Below are positions 18,886-28,400 of a stretch of DNA of 64,000 nt, in pieces. The translations under genes were made by a program, and so were the position numbers. The notes beneath the pieces were generated by a model. It did not search any database. It was given only the letters and a program-made list of their open reading frames with translations, and was not told the DNA's origin. This DNA is from Blastocatellia bacterium (GTDB lineage: Bacteria; Acidobacteriota; Blastocatellia; HR10), in assembly GCA_025055075.1 (NCBI GenBank), contig JANWYV010000001.1, positions 1 to 64,000 on the forward strand, written 5' to 3'. The stretch's first letter is position 1. Each line of letters starts with the position of its first letter.

Positions 18886-20100
18886 ATGCGGACGTCACGG
18901 CGCATCTTGCTTCACGGCGGTCGTCTCGTACTTCCGGATCGTCTTCTGGAGCCGGGATGGGTGTTGATTCAGGGAGATACGATCGTCGAAGTCTCTGCGG
19001 CTGAGGAGTTGCCTTCCGCGGACGAGCAATTCGATGTGAGTGGGCACTTTGTGGCACCGGGGATGGTGGATCTTCACATCCACGGTTCTGCGGGCGTGGA
19101 TGTGCTCACGGCGACGGCCGATGATCTGCACCGGTGGGCGCGTTTCCTGCTGCGGCATGGCGTGACGCGATTCCTTCCCACGACTGTCCCGGCCGATCCC
19201 GCGCAGTATGCTCGCGCGCGTGAGACGCTGATCGAGTACGCGTCGGAACAGGATCGAGATCCCGCGGCGGCGCTCATCCTCGGCGTGCACTTCGAGGGGC
19301 CTTTCGTCAATCCGCGTCGGCCTGGCGCGCTGAATCCGCGCTACTTCCGGACGTTTCGGTCCCTTCGAGATGTGGAGGATTTGCTGGCGTGGGATATACC
19401 GGCGCGTCCCTTCGTCCGGATGATGACGCTCGCGCCCGAGATCGAAGGAGGGTTCCCGCTCATCGAGGAATTGCGACGGCGCGGGTTTCGTCTCGCAATC
19501 GGTCATAGCGAAGCGCCGTTCGAGGTGTGCGAAGCGGCTGCCAAGCTTGGGGTCACGCACATCACTCATTTTCCGAACGCGCTCGCGCCGTTGCATCATC
19601 GGCAGCTTGGCGTCGTTGGATGGGCTTTGCTCGACGAGAGCGTCACGCTCGATCTGATCGCTGATGGTCATCATCTCGATCGGCGCATGGTCGCGTTGGT
19701 GAGAAAGGTCGCGGGCGCGGAGCGCCTCGCCCTGATCAGCGACGCCATCGCGGCTGCCGGTTTAGGAGACGGCCAGTACGAGATTTGGGGAGAAACGATT
19801 CGCGTCGTGAACGGACGAACTGAAAATGCGGCCGGCGCTCTGGCCGGATCGGTCATCACACTGCTGGATGCCGTGCGTCATCTCGTGCAGTGGGGCGTCC
19901 CATTGCCGGATGCGATGCGCATGGCGACGCTCGTGCCGGCGCGCGTGCTCGGCGTGGCGGAGACCGTCGGCACTCTCCAGCCCGGAAAGAAAGCCGATGT
20001 GCTCGTCTTGGACGCGAACCTCTCACCTCGACTCGTCGTGCGCGAGGGGGAGATCGTCCATCTCTCGGAGGAGTCGTCTCCGTCGGTCGGGATCTCGTGA
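18886..20100 (+). CDS. nagA: N-acetylglucosamine-6-phosphate deacetylase
   Basis: The start is ATG at 18886; the in-frame sequence upstream is antisense of the neighbouring gene and no ribosome site is seen. Amidohydrolase hallmarks of NagA are present: VDLHIHGSAGVDV, GVHFEGPFVNPRRPGALNP, LAIGHSEA, THITHFPNAL, and a late DAIAAAGLGDG carrying the catalytic Asp. It removes acetate from GlcNAc-6-phosphate in amino-sugar or peptidoglycan recycling. No nagB or GlcNAc permease is adjacent. Confidence 0.93.
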   Translation: MRTSRRILLHGGRLVLPDRLLEPGWVLIQGDTIVEVSAAEELPSADEQFDVSGHFVAPGMVDLHIHGSAGVDVLTATADDLHRWARFLLRHGVTRFLPTTVPADPAQYARARETLIEYASEQDRDPAAALILGVHFEGPFVNPRRPGALNPRYFRTFRSLRDVEDLLAWDIPARPFVRMMTLAPEIEGGFPLIEELRRRGFRLAIGHSEAPFEVCEAAAKLGVTHITHFPNALAPLHHRQLGVVGWALLDESVTLDLIADGHHLDRRMVALVRKVAGAERLALISDAIAAAGLGDGQYEIWGETIRVVNGRTENAAGALAGSVITLLDAVRHLVQWGVPLPDAMRMATLVPARVLGVAETVGTLQPGKKADVLVLDANLSPRLVVREGEIVHLSEESSPSVGIS

Positions 20101-20128
20101 TTGACCGAAATGGCTTTGCGAAGGACGC

Positions 20129-20809
20129 CTATTTCTCCGCCACCAGGAGATGGTTGATCGGATCTCCAGCATCCGGCCAGAGGCGTTCGCACGCGCGAAA
20201 GAAGAGGTTCGCCAGTGGCATCAGCCGATGTAATCCGCGGCGTGAGCTGAGCGCGTTGGCGAGCGCTTGGCCAGCGAGCGTCCAGGCTCCCCCTTGTGCC
20301 TTCATCCAGAGGACGCGCAACCCGTTTTGCTGCGCCAAATGAACGAGGCCGAAGCGCGTGAAGCGATAGTAATCGTGCGGCTCCTCATGCACGCGCCAAT
20401 ATTGTGGAGCCGTGAGGATCACTCGCCCCCCGCGCTTGAGCACGCGCCAAACCTCGCTCATCGCGCCCGAGGGATCCGGCAAATGCTCGAGCACTTGGAG
20501 CATGAGGACAGTATCGAATGTCTCTGCGGGAAAGGGCAGTCGCAGGGCGTCGCCTATGACATCGGGGAGATGCTCCTGCCAATTGCGATCCAACCCCACG
20601 TATTCCTGGATCATCGGAGCGAAAAGCTCGCGATACGGTTGATTCCCGCAGCCGATGTCCAAGAGACGACCTCGCGCCCATGCTCGACACTCGCGGAGAT
20701 CCGCCAAGAGCGCGCGCATGAGAAGATAATCGGCGTCGCGCCAGCACGTCGCTGCGCGGGTCCGGCGCTTTTGCTGGCTGCGTTCATCGCCGACGTTCGC
20801 TCTCGACAT
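20129..20809 (-). CDS. class I SAM-dependent methyltransferase
   Basis: The start is taken at MSRANVGDERS (20809), overlapping the flippase end by 26 bases. The SAM-binding motif I is LLDIGCGNQPY; motif II-like VGLDRN follows. DALRLPFPAETFDTVLMLQV and LEHLPDPSGAMSEVWRVLKR are typical Methyltransf_11 features. Its link to a flippase gene suggests methylation of an exported glycan or lipid, but substrate is unknown. Confidence 0.85.
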   Translation of the reverse strand: MSRANVGDERSQQKRRTRAATCWRDADYLLMRALLADLRECRAWARGRLLDIGCGNQPYRELFAPMIQEYVGLDRNWQEHLPDVIGDALRLPFPAETFDTVLMLQVLEHLPDPSGAMSEVWRVLKRGGRVILTAPQYWRVHEEPHDYYRFTRFGLVHLAQQNGLRVLWMKAQGGAWTLAGQALANALSSRRGLHRLMPLANLFFRACERLWPDAGDPINHLLVAEK

Positions 20810-22298
20810 AGGCTGTTCCGCGCATCGCTCGAAGAAGCAGGGGGAGGCTCGCGCGCATCTCCACCAGCAGCGCCTTTCGTTCGAGGAGGAGCAGAGACGC
20901 CGCATACAGGAATAGCCCGAGAGCGACGAACGCCAAAAGCGAGGCCAGACCGCTCACTGCGCGTTCAGCGAGCACGCGGAGCAGAACGAACGTCATCACT
21001 CCTGCTCCCATCGGGCGAACAAGCGCATAGGCCAAGTTCACCGATGCCGTGGTCGCGAGCGCCCGGATGAGCCAGAGCACTGGAACCCAAACGCTCACGC
21101 CATAAGCCATGGCCACGCCCGTGAATCCATAACGCGATGTCAGTAGCAGCGCCGCCACCCAATCGCTCACCGTCCACACAATGAGGATCTTCAAGGCCTC
21201 GCGCGGACGTCCCCGGGCGTTGAGCGCTGCAATCAGCGGCGTCGTCAGCGTGCCGCCGAGCATCCGCACAGCGAAACCATAGAAGGCCGGAATGGCCGGC
21301 GCCCATTTCTCCGTGTAGAGGAAGGCCACGATCCAAGGGATCAATCCCGCCGCTACCGCGAGCAGGGGCGTCGTCAGGAGCATTAGCGCTCGCAGCATCT
21401 TCTCAAGCATCTGGCCGAATGCCTCGCGATCCTCTTGCGCGCGCGAGAGAGAGGGGAAGCTCACGCGGCCGAGGGCTTCCGTGAACGCTTGACTGACGTG
21501 ATAGGCCACTCCATGTGCCCAATTCAAGAACCCCACAGCGCGCGGGCCGAAGAGTGGTCCAGCCAAGAGCGAAGCGATGTGGTCGCGTAGAAGCGATGTC
21601 CACGTCCCCACTTGAAAGGGCGCTCCGAATCGGATCGAAGCGCGTAGCGCGGTGCGATCCAGGGCGAATCCGAACGGCCATCGAGCCACCGCCAGCAGAA
21701 AACCGGCGCGCGCGCTCTCGCTCGCCAGAGCCGCTCCTACGAAGCTCCAGACGCCGAAACCACTATAAGCCAAGGCGAGGGCCGTGAGGTGAAAGATCAG
21801 GAGCGTCGTGATCTCGATCCAGGCCAGGCGCGGATAGGCGAGCGCCCGTTCCAGCAGCATCAGAGAGATCGAGCCGAGAACGCCGATCGGCAGAACGAGC
21901 GCCAACCATGGAATGACGTGCCGCGAGGCCTCGCTCAAGCGGAAGATGGTGGCGATGGGCGCGTTCGCTCCGAGAAGCAGCAGGACCAAGCTCACGGCCA
22001 GGAGGAATCGCACTGTGAACGTCGTGCGCAACTCGACGAGAGTCGGCGGATCGCGTTTCTGAATCAGCGCCGCCGTCAGTCCGAAATCAGTGAAGAGCGC
22101 CGCCGTGGAGACGAAGAAAGTCGCGATGGCGTAAGCGCCGAAATCCATCGGCGCGAGCTGCCGCGCCAAGAGGATGTTCGCCAATAGGCGCAGCGGCACC
22201 GTGATGGCGTGCCGGAGGAGCATGGCTCCAGCTCCCCGGATCGTGCGCTCCGCAAGTGCTGTGAGCCCCGCTGTCCGATCACCCGCGTGGACGTCCAT
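20784..22298 (-). CDS. polysaccharide flippase (Wzx-like, MOP superfamily)
   Basis: A 504-residue integral membrane protein with about 12-14 hydrophobic segments. The N-terminal LLRHAITVPLRLLANILLAR and LAPMDFGAYAIATFFVST resemble Wzx/RfbX repeat-unit flippases, as do GPRAVGFLNWAHGVA and FPSLSRAQEDREAFG. It probably translocates undecaprenyl-linked oligosaccharides or O-antigen units. The downstream methyltransferase overlaps it, so the two are likely co-expressed. Confidence 0.88.
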   Translation of the reverse strand: MDVHAGDRTAGLTALAERTIRGAGAMLLRHAITVPLRLLANILLARQLAPMDFGAYAIATFFVSTAALFTDFGLTAALIQKRDPPTLVELRTTFTVRFLLAVSLVLLLLGANAPIATIFRLSEASRHVIPWLALVLPIGVLGSISLMLLERALAYPRLAWIEITTLLIFHLTALALAYSGFGVWSFVGAALASESARAGFLLAVARWPFGFALDRTALRASIRFGAPFQVGTWTSLLRDHIASLLAGPLFGPRAVGFLNWAHGVAYHVSQAFTEALGRVSFPSLSRAQEDREAFGQMLEKMLRALMLLTTPLLAVAAGLIPWIVAFLYTEKWAPAIPAFYGFAVRMLGGTLTTPLIAALNARGRPREALKILIVWTVSDWVAALLLTSRYGFTGVAMAYGVSVWVPVLWLIRALATTASVNLAYALVRPMGAGVMTFVLLRVLAERAVSGLASLLAFVALGLFLYAASLLLLERKALLVEMRASLPLLLRAMRGTAYVESERRR

Positions 22299-22321
22299 GC
22301 GCTCTTATCCTAGCACACCGG

Positions 22322-22350
22322 TTGAAAGGGGCGAAGAAGTCGCCTATGAT
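22322..22350 (+). promoter_or_regulatory. sigma-70-type promoter of the Rieske-TenA operon
   Basis: TTGAAA (22322-22327), 17 bases, TATGAT (22345-22350). Both hexamers match five of six consensus positions. The transcript would begin near 22357, about 26 bases before the Rieske start codon. Confidence 0.7.
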
Positions 22351-22382
22351 TTCCCCTTCACTCTCGGCGAGGGAGGCAGCCT

Positions 22383-22691
22383 ATGGGACAATTCGTCAAA
22401 GTCGCGCGAGTGAGCGAAGTGGCTCCGGGCGAGGCGCGGCTCGTCGAGATCGAGGGACGGCGCATCGCCCTCTTCAACCTGAATGGGACGTTTCATGCCA
22501 TTGACGATGTGTGTCCGCATCGAGGGGGGCCCCTCTCCGAGGGGACCCTCGAAGGAGAGATCGTCGTATGCCCGTGGCACGGCGCGCGCTTCCGTATTTC
22601 GACCGGTGAGGTCCTCTCGCCTCCAGCGACGCACGGCGTCACGTGCTATCCCGTGCGCGTGCAAGGGGAGGACATCGAGATCGAGGTGTGA
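22383..22691 (+). CDS. Rieske [2Fe-2S] ferredoxin-like protein
   Basis: A small (102-residue) soluble protein with the Rieske ligands CPHRGG and CPWHGARF (C-x-H and C-x2-H), as in NirD and dioxygenase ferredoxins. No membrane anchor is present, so it is a cytoplasmic electron carrier. GAGGGAGGC precedes the ATG. It is followed 16 bases later by tenA and shares its transcript; the functional link is unclear. Confidence 0.92.
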   Translation: MGQFVKVARVSEVAPGEARLVEIEGRRIALFNLNGTFHAIDDVCPHRGGPLSEGTLEGEIVVCPWHGARFRISTGEVLSPPATHGVTCYPVRVQGEDIEIEV

Positions 22692-22707
22692 TTCGTCGAG
22701 GAGGACA

Positions 22708-23385
22708 ATGGTGGAGCGGCGCGAGACCTTCACCGAACGTCTTTGGAGCGAGGTCGCGACGATTTTTCAGGCGATTCTGGCGCATCCATTCTTCGCGGGC
22801 TTGACCGAAGGGACGTTGGAGCGCACGCGGTTCGAGTTCTACGTCGTTCAGGACGCGCTCTATCTGAGGGAGTTCGCGCGAGCCCTCTCGATCATCGCGG
22901 CCAAGGCACCACGCGAGGAGGAGATCATCCTGTTCAACGAACACGCGGCCGGAGCCCTGCGCGTCGAACGCGCATTGCATGAGAGCTTCTTCTGTGATCT
23001 GGGACTCTCCGAGGAGGTCGTGCGCGCGACGCCCTTGGCGCCGACCAATCTCGCGTACACGAGCTATCTCCTCGCGGTCGCTTATGGACGACCGTTCCAT
23101 GAGGGCGTGGCGGCCGTGCTCCCATGCTACTGGATCTATTGGGAGGTGGGGAAGGCGCTCGAAGCTCGCGGCTCGCCCGATCCGCTCTACGCGCGATGGA
23201 TTCGCACCTACGCGAGCGAGGAATTTGCTGAGATCGTGCGCGCCGTTTTGGAGCTGACCGATCGCTTGGCGCTTGCGTTCTCAGCGGAAGAGCAGGAGGC
23301 GATGCGGCGCCATTTCCTGACGACGAGCCGCTACGAATGGATGTTCTGGGACATGGCCTATCGGCTCGAAGCTTGGCCGGTATAA
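22708..23385 (+). CDS. tenA: TenA/thiaminase II family protein
   Basis: The start at 22708 is set by GAGGAGG 4 bases upstream, giving 225 residues. The all-helical TenA fold is recognisable (FYVVQDALYLREFARALSI, LPCYWIYWEVGKAL). Acidic residue FE near the C-terminus and a cysteine in VLPCYWIYWEV correspond to the thiaminase II active site. The family hydrolyses aminopyrimidines for thiamine salvage. Neither a TPP riboswitch nor other thiamine genes are visible nearby. Confidence 0.88.
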   Translation: MVERRETFTERLWSEVATIFQAILAHPFFAGLTEGTLERTRFEFYVVQDALYLREFARALSIIAAKAPREEEIILFNEHAAGALRVERALHESFFCDLGLSEEVVRATPLAPTNLAYTSYLLAVAYGRPFHEGVAAVLPCYWIYWEVGKALEARGSPDPLYARWIRTYASEEFAEIVRAVLELTDRLALAFSAEEQEAMRRHFLTTSRYEWMFWDMAYRLEAWPV

Positions 23386-23913
23386 GTGGTGCAGATGAAG
23401 ACGCTCATCATCGCCACGCTTGGGGCTTGGCTCATGGGGAGCCTCGCCATCGCGTTCGTCGCCACCCAGAATTTTCGCGCGGTAGAGCGCGTCCTGCGTG
23501 CGGCTTCCGGGCAGCCGGAACTCGCGCGATATATCGAGCGATTGGGAGCGGCCGAGGCCCGCACGCTCTTGCGCCATCTCGCTTCGGAGATGAATCGCTT
23601 CTACTTCCAGGTTTGGGGATGGAGTCAATTGTTTCTGGCGCTCGTCGTCCTCGTCGGACTCTGGGGAGGGGGAATTCACGATCGCATCGCGCAGGGATTA
23701 GTCCTGGTCATGATCGCCATCGTTCTCGTCGCCGTCCTCTATCTCACCCCGGAGGTCATGGCGATCGGGCGTCGGCTGGACTTCGTCCCGCGTGATCCAC
23801 CGCCGCCGGACTTCGCGCGCTTCCGGCGCCTGCATGCGGCGTATACGTTGCTCGATCTCGTGAAGTTGGGCATGGGAGCGATCGTCCTCTTTCGTCTGGC
23901 GCGGCTGCCGTAG
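23386..23913 (+). CDS. DUF4149/TMEM205-like small membrane protein
   Basis: Begins with GTG immediately after the tenA stop; ATG at 23395 is an alternative. The 175-residue protein has four hydrophobic segments (ATLGAWLMGSLAIAFVA, LFLALVVLVGLWGGG, GLVLVMIAIVLVAVLYL, LLDLVKLGMGAIVLFRLA) and the conserved FxxMNRFYFQVW-like motif EMNRFYFQVWGW. This is the pattern of DUF4149 proteins of unknown function. It is probably the third gene of the Rieske-tenA operon. Confidence 0.75.
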   Translation: MVQMKTLIIATLGAWLMGSLAIAFVATQNFRAVERVLRAASGQPELARYIERLGAAEARTLLRHLASEMNRFYFQVWGWSQLFLALVVLVGLWGGGIHDRIAQGLVLVMIAIVLVAVLYLTPEVMAIGRRLDFVPRDPPPPDFARFRRLHAAYTLLDLVKLGMGAIVLFRLARLP

Positions 23914-23953
23914 TCAGTCTCTGGAGAGGCGACGGCTGAAGCCACGGCGTCGC

Positions 23954-25438
23954 TCACCCTTCCGTCAAGAGCTTACGAAGGAGATCGTTGACGAGCTGCG
24001 GATTCGCCCGCCCTTGTGTCTCTCGCATCACCTGGCCGACGAAGTAGCCGAAGAGTTTCTCTTTCCCCGCGCGATATTGTTCGACGTAGGCAGCGTTGGC
24101 CTCCAAAACGCGTCGGATGACAGACTCCAGATGTGCGGGATCAGTGATCTGCACCAGTCCCTTCTCTCGCACAATGACCTCGGCCGATTGTCCGGTGCGG
24201 AACATCTCGTCGAGAACGGTCTTGGCGATCTTGCCGCTGATCGTCCCCTCGGCGATCAAGCGAATCAGCCCGGCGAGCTTCGAGGGCGTGACCGGAGAAG
24301 CGAAGGGCTCGATGCCAGCCGCTTTCGCCAACCCCATCAGTTCGCTCAAGATCCAATTGGCCGACGCGCGCGCATCGCCCGTCTCGCGCACGACGGCTTC
24401 ATAATAATCGGCCAGCGCGCGCGTGCTCGTCAGCGTCGCCGCGTCCTCGATCGAAAGGCCGTAGTGTTGCATGAAGCGCCATTTCCGATGGTTCGGCAAC
24501 TCGGGCAGCTCGCGCCGAATCTCCTCGATCCAATCCTCGCTCACGACGAGCGGAGGGAGATCGGGTTCCGGGAAATAGCGGTAATCGTGGGCCTCTTCCT
24601 TCGAGCGCATCACGTATGTGCGTCCCTCGGCCTCATTCCACAGGCGCGTCTCTTGCACGATCTCGCCACCATTTTCGAGGACTTCGATCTGCCGGTTGAT
24701 CTCATACTCCAACGCGCGCTGCAGGAAGCGAAACGAATTCAAGTTCTTCAACTCGACTTTCGTGCCGAGCGTCGTCGTCCCGCGTCGACGCACCGAGACA
24801 TTAGCGTCGCAGCGCAAATTCCCCTCCTCCATGTTCCCCTCGCAAACGTCCACGTACTGGAGCGCCTGCCGCAGATATTGCATGTAGTCATAGGCCTCCC
24901 AGCTGGAGCGAAAGTCGGGCTCGGAGACGATCTCGATCAACGGAATGCCGCTGCGGTTGAACTCGATATAGGACATGCGATCCGAATCGGGCATGCCATC
25001 GTGGATGGACTTGCCAGCATCCTCTTCGATATGCAACCGGCGGATGCGAAATCGCTTGCGTCGCCAGGCGATGGGGCGTCCGTGCTCATCCCGCTCGGCC
25101 GTGTCGATCTCCACCTCGCCGTGTTCGGAGAAAGGCTGGTCGTACTGCGAGATCTGGTATCCCTTCGGGAGGTCGGGATAGAAGTAGTTCTTCCGCGAGA
25201 AGACCGAGACGCGGTTGATTCGACAGCCGAGCGCGAGCGCAGCCTTCGCGGCCATGCGCACGGCTTCGCGATTTAAGACGGGAAGCGCGCCCGGAAGCCC
25301 TAAGCAAACGGGGCAGGTATTCTGATTCGGCGCCTCCCCGAACTGTGTCGAACACGAGCAGAAGATCTTCGAGCGCGTCTTCAGTTGCGCGTGAACCTCC
25401 AACCCGATAACGGCTTCGTATTCTTCCCGCCTCGCCAT
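23954..25438 (-). CDS. gatB: Asp/Glu-tRNA amidotransferase subunit B
   Basis: A full-length GatB (494 residues). It has EAVIGLEVHAQLKTRSKIFC, the zinc-binding cysteines CSC and NTCPVCLGLPG, and the catalytic core SYIEFNRSGIPLIEIVSEPD. The C-terminal helical and YqeY domains contact tRNA. GatB phosphorylates Glu-tRNA(Gln) or Asp-tRNA(Asn) and receives ammonia from GatA. gatA and gatC are not in this window. GGAGG lies before the ATG. Confidence 0.96.
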   Translation of the reverse strand: MARREEYEAVIGLEVHAQLKTRSKIFCSCSTQFGEAPNQNTCPVCLGLPGALPVLNREAVRMAAKAALALGCRINRVSVFSRKNYFYPDLPKGYQISQYDQPFSEHGEVEIDTAERDEHGRPIAWRRKRFRIRRLHIEEDAGKSIHDGMPDSDRMSYIEFNRSGIPLIEIVSEPDFRSSWEAYDYMQYLRQALQYVDVCEGNMEEGNLRCDANVSVRRRGTTTLGTKVELKNLNSFRFLQRALEYEINRQIEVLENGGEIVQETRLWNEAEGRTYVMRSKEEAHDYRYFPEPDLPPLVVSEDWIEEIRRELPELPNHRKWRFMQHYGLSIEDAATLTSTRALADYYEAVVRETGDARASANWILSELMGLAKAAGIEPFASPVTPSKLAGLIRLIAEGTISGKIAKTVLDEMFRTGQSAEVIVREKGLVQITDPAHLESVIRRVLEANAAYVEQYRAGKEKLFGYFVGQVMRETQGRANPQLVNDLLRKLLTEG

Positions 25439-25479
25439 ACGTCCTCCATTCTAGCACGAGGTCGTTCGCCCAACGAACC

Positions 25480-28400
25480 TCACGGCCGACGCCCGTTCAC
25501 GAGCCGAATCTCGCAGCTGCCGAGATGCCGCCGAATCTCCGCAAGCGCCTCGGGCGATGGCGTGATCTTCACGAAGGGGTTCGGTCGGACCCGCACCAGA
25601 ATCCCTCGCGCGCATTCGACCTCGAAGAGGACGTCGGTCGATCCTCGATGACGATCGAGGACGCCGTAGAGCAGGTCCACTTTCGCTGGTGTCACGGTCT
25701 CGGATTTCACCCGAATGATCACCAGTTTCGTCATGCGCGTTTTCAGGTCTTCGAGTGTCAGGATCTCTTCGGCGACGAGTGTCGCCGCGTTCTCCTCCAG
25801 TTCGAGCTTGCCGCGCACGACCACCAAGGCATCGTCGCGCAAGAGACCGTTCGCTCGGCTGAACGTCTCAGGCCAGACGAGGACCTTGAGCGAGCCATAT
25901 TGATCCTCCAGGGTGAAGATGGCGAAGCGATCGCCGCGCTTGGTCGTCTTGATGGCGAGCGCCGTGACGATGCCCGCGATCGTGATGGTCCGACCGTTCA
26001 GAGCTCGCGGTCGCGAGAGATGGGAGGACGATAGGGCCTTATCGGCGTCCGACTTCTCTTCGGCCTCGGGATCTGACAGTTCGCCATCCGACGCGTCCTC
26101 CTTGAAGTCGCCGACGCCGAAGAGTTGCTCGGTCGTCGTATCGGTGTAGAGCGCGATCTCCTCGGCGTATCGTTCTAGAGGATGTCCGGTCACGTAAAAG
26201 CCCAAGGTCTCTTTCTCTCCGGCCAGGCGTTCTTCCAATGGCCATTCGGGAAGATCGGGGAGCGGAGGCTCCAAATCGGACGTCCCGCCTTCGGCCGAAG
26301 GGGCGAAGAGCCCGAACTGTCCGATCTCGCGCTCGCGTCCTCGTCGAGCGCCATACTCCAACGCGCGATCAATAGCGGCGAAGAGTTGGCTACGACGGGC
26401 TCCCAGTGAGTCGAACGCTCCGGCCTTGATCAAGCTCTCCAAGACGCGCCTGTTCAATACCCGCGGATCCACGCGCGCGGCGAAATCGAAGAGCGAGCGA
26501 AAAGGGCCTCCAGCTTCACGAGCCGCGATGATCGCTTGTACGGTGGAGAGACCGATCCCCTTGATGGCCGCCAACCCGAATCGAATCTTCTCCCCTATTG
26601 GCGTGAAACCCTCGCGACTCAGATTCACATCGGGCGGCAGGATCTCGATGCCGCGCGCGCGCGCCCGGTTGATGTACTTCACAACCTTATCCGTGTTGTT
26701 CAGCTCGTTGGAGAGGACGGCGGCATAAAAATACGTCGGATAGTGCGCCTTGAGATAGGCCGTCTGGTACGCGAGATAGCTGTAAGCCACCGCGTGCGAT
26801 TTATTGAACGCGTAGTCGGCGAAGCCTTCCAGTTGCTGCCATAATTTCTCCAATTTCGCCCGGTCATGACCGCGCGCCATCGCCCGTTGCAAGAATGCTT
26901 CGCGATGGCGATCCAATTCCTCTCGCTTCTTCTTCCCCATCGCGCGACGAATCAAGTCGGCCTCCCCAAGCGAATATCCGGCGAGCTTTTGAAAGAGGGC
27001 CATGACCTGCTCTTGATAGATCGGGATGCCGTAGGTGCTTTCGAGCACTTCTCGCGCTTCGGGGAAATCGTAAGTGACGCGCCGCCGGCCCTGCCGCCGC
27101 TCGATGAAATCCTCCACCATGCCGCTGTCGAGCGGCCCCGGGCGGTAGAGGGCGTTCAGGGCGACCAAATCCTCGAAGCATTCGGGCTTCAATCGTCGGC
27201 ACAATTCCCGAATCCCCTCTCCCTCGAATTGAAAGATGGCATCGGTATCGCCCTCGGCGAAAAGCTCCAACGTCTTCTTGTCTTCGAGGGGGATCTGCGA
27301 GAGATCGAGCCGTCGTCCTTCCGCCGCCTCGATCATCTTCACGCAATCGTCAATGATCGTGAGCGTCGTCAGAGCGAGGAAGTCCATCTTCAGCATCCCC
27401 GTCTTCTCCAGGTCCGCCAGAGCAAATTGCGTGGTGATCTCGCCCTTGGGCGTCTTGTAGACGGGGATAAGGTCGTGCAGGGGGTAAGGTGAGATCACAA
27501 TGCCCGCCGCGTGGATCGAAGCATGGCGCGCGCATCCCTCCAATCGGCGGGCCAGATCAATGAGTTCGCGCACCTGCGGGTTCTTCTCGATCAGCTGTCG
27601 CAGCTCGGGCGTCCGCGCGATGGCTTCCTCGATGCTGACGTTCCGTCCCCGAACCGGCGGAGGGATGAGCGAGGCGACCTTCTCCACGTCGGCATATTTC
27701 ATGTCGAGCGCGCGACCGACGTCCTTGATGACGGCTCGCGAGGCGAGCGTCCCGAAGGTGATGATCTGGCAGACGTTCTCCCGCCCATAGAGCTGACTCA
27801 CATAGGCGATCACCTCCGGCCGCCCGCGCATGCAAAAATCAATGTCAATGTCGGGCATCGTGACGCGCGCCGGCGAAAGGAAACGCTCAAACAGCAGATC
27901 GTACTGGATGGGATCCACATCGGTGATCCGCAAACAATACGCGACCAAACTCCCGGCGGCGCTCCCTCGTCCTGGCCCCACGGGAATCCCCCGTTGCCGC
28001 GCGTAGCGGACCAGATCCCACACGATGAGGAAATATCCGGCGAAGCCCATCTGCTTGATCGTCTCGATCTCGTACTCCAGGCGCTGTTCATAGGCCGAGA
28101 GGGGATGCTTCAATTCGCCGCGCGCCGCTTTCTCACGCCATTGCTCCATTCGCTCGGCGAATCCATCCCGCACGACCTTCTCGAAATAACTTTCGGTCGT
28201 GAACCCCTCCGGAACGGGGAAGACGGGCAGATAGCCAATGCCTGGCGGCTTGGGCAGCTCTAAATGGCACATCGCGGCAATCCGCACGGTGTTCCGAAGC
28301 GCCTCCGGGAACTCCGTGCCAAAATGCTCCCACATCTCCTCGGCCGATTTGACATAGAGCTGGTCCGATTGGTAGCGCAGCCGGTTCGCGTCTTTGATCG

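Noticed and set aside
22299-22382. Possible TPP riboswitch before the Rieske-tenA operon
   Set aside because: The gap is too short and lacks the conserved THI-box sequence; a plain sigma-70 promoter is present.
24014-25276. 420-codon open frame antisense to gatB
   Set aside because: Shadow frame caused by GC-rich codon bias; gatB is certain.
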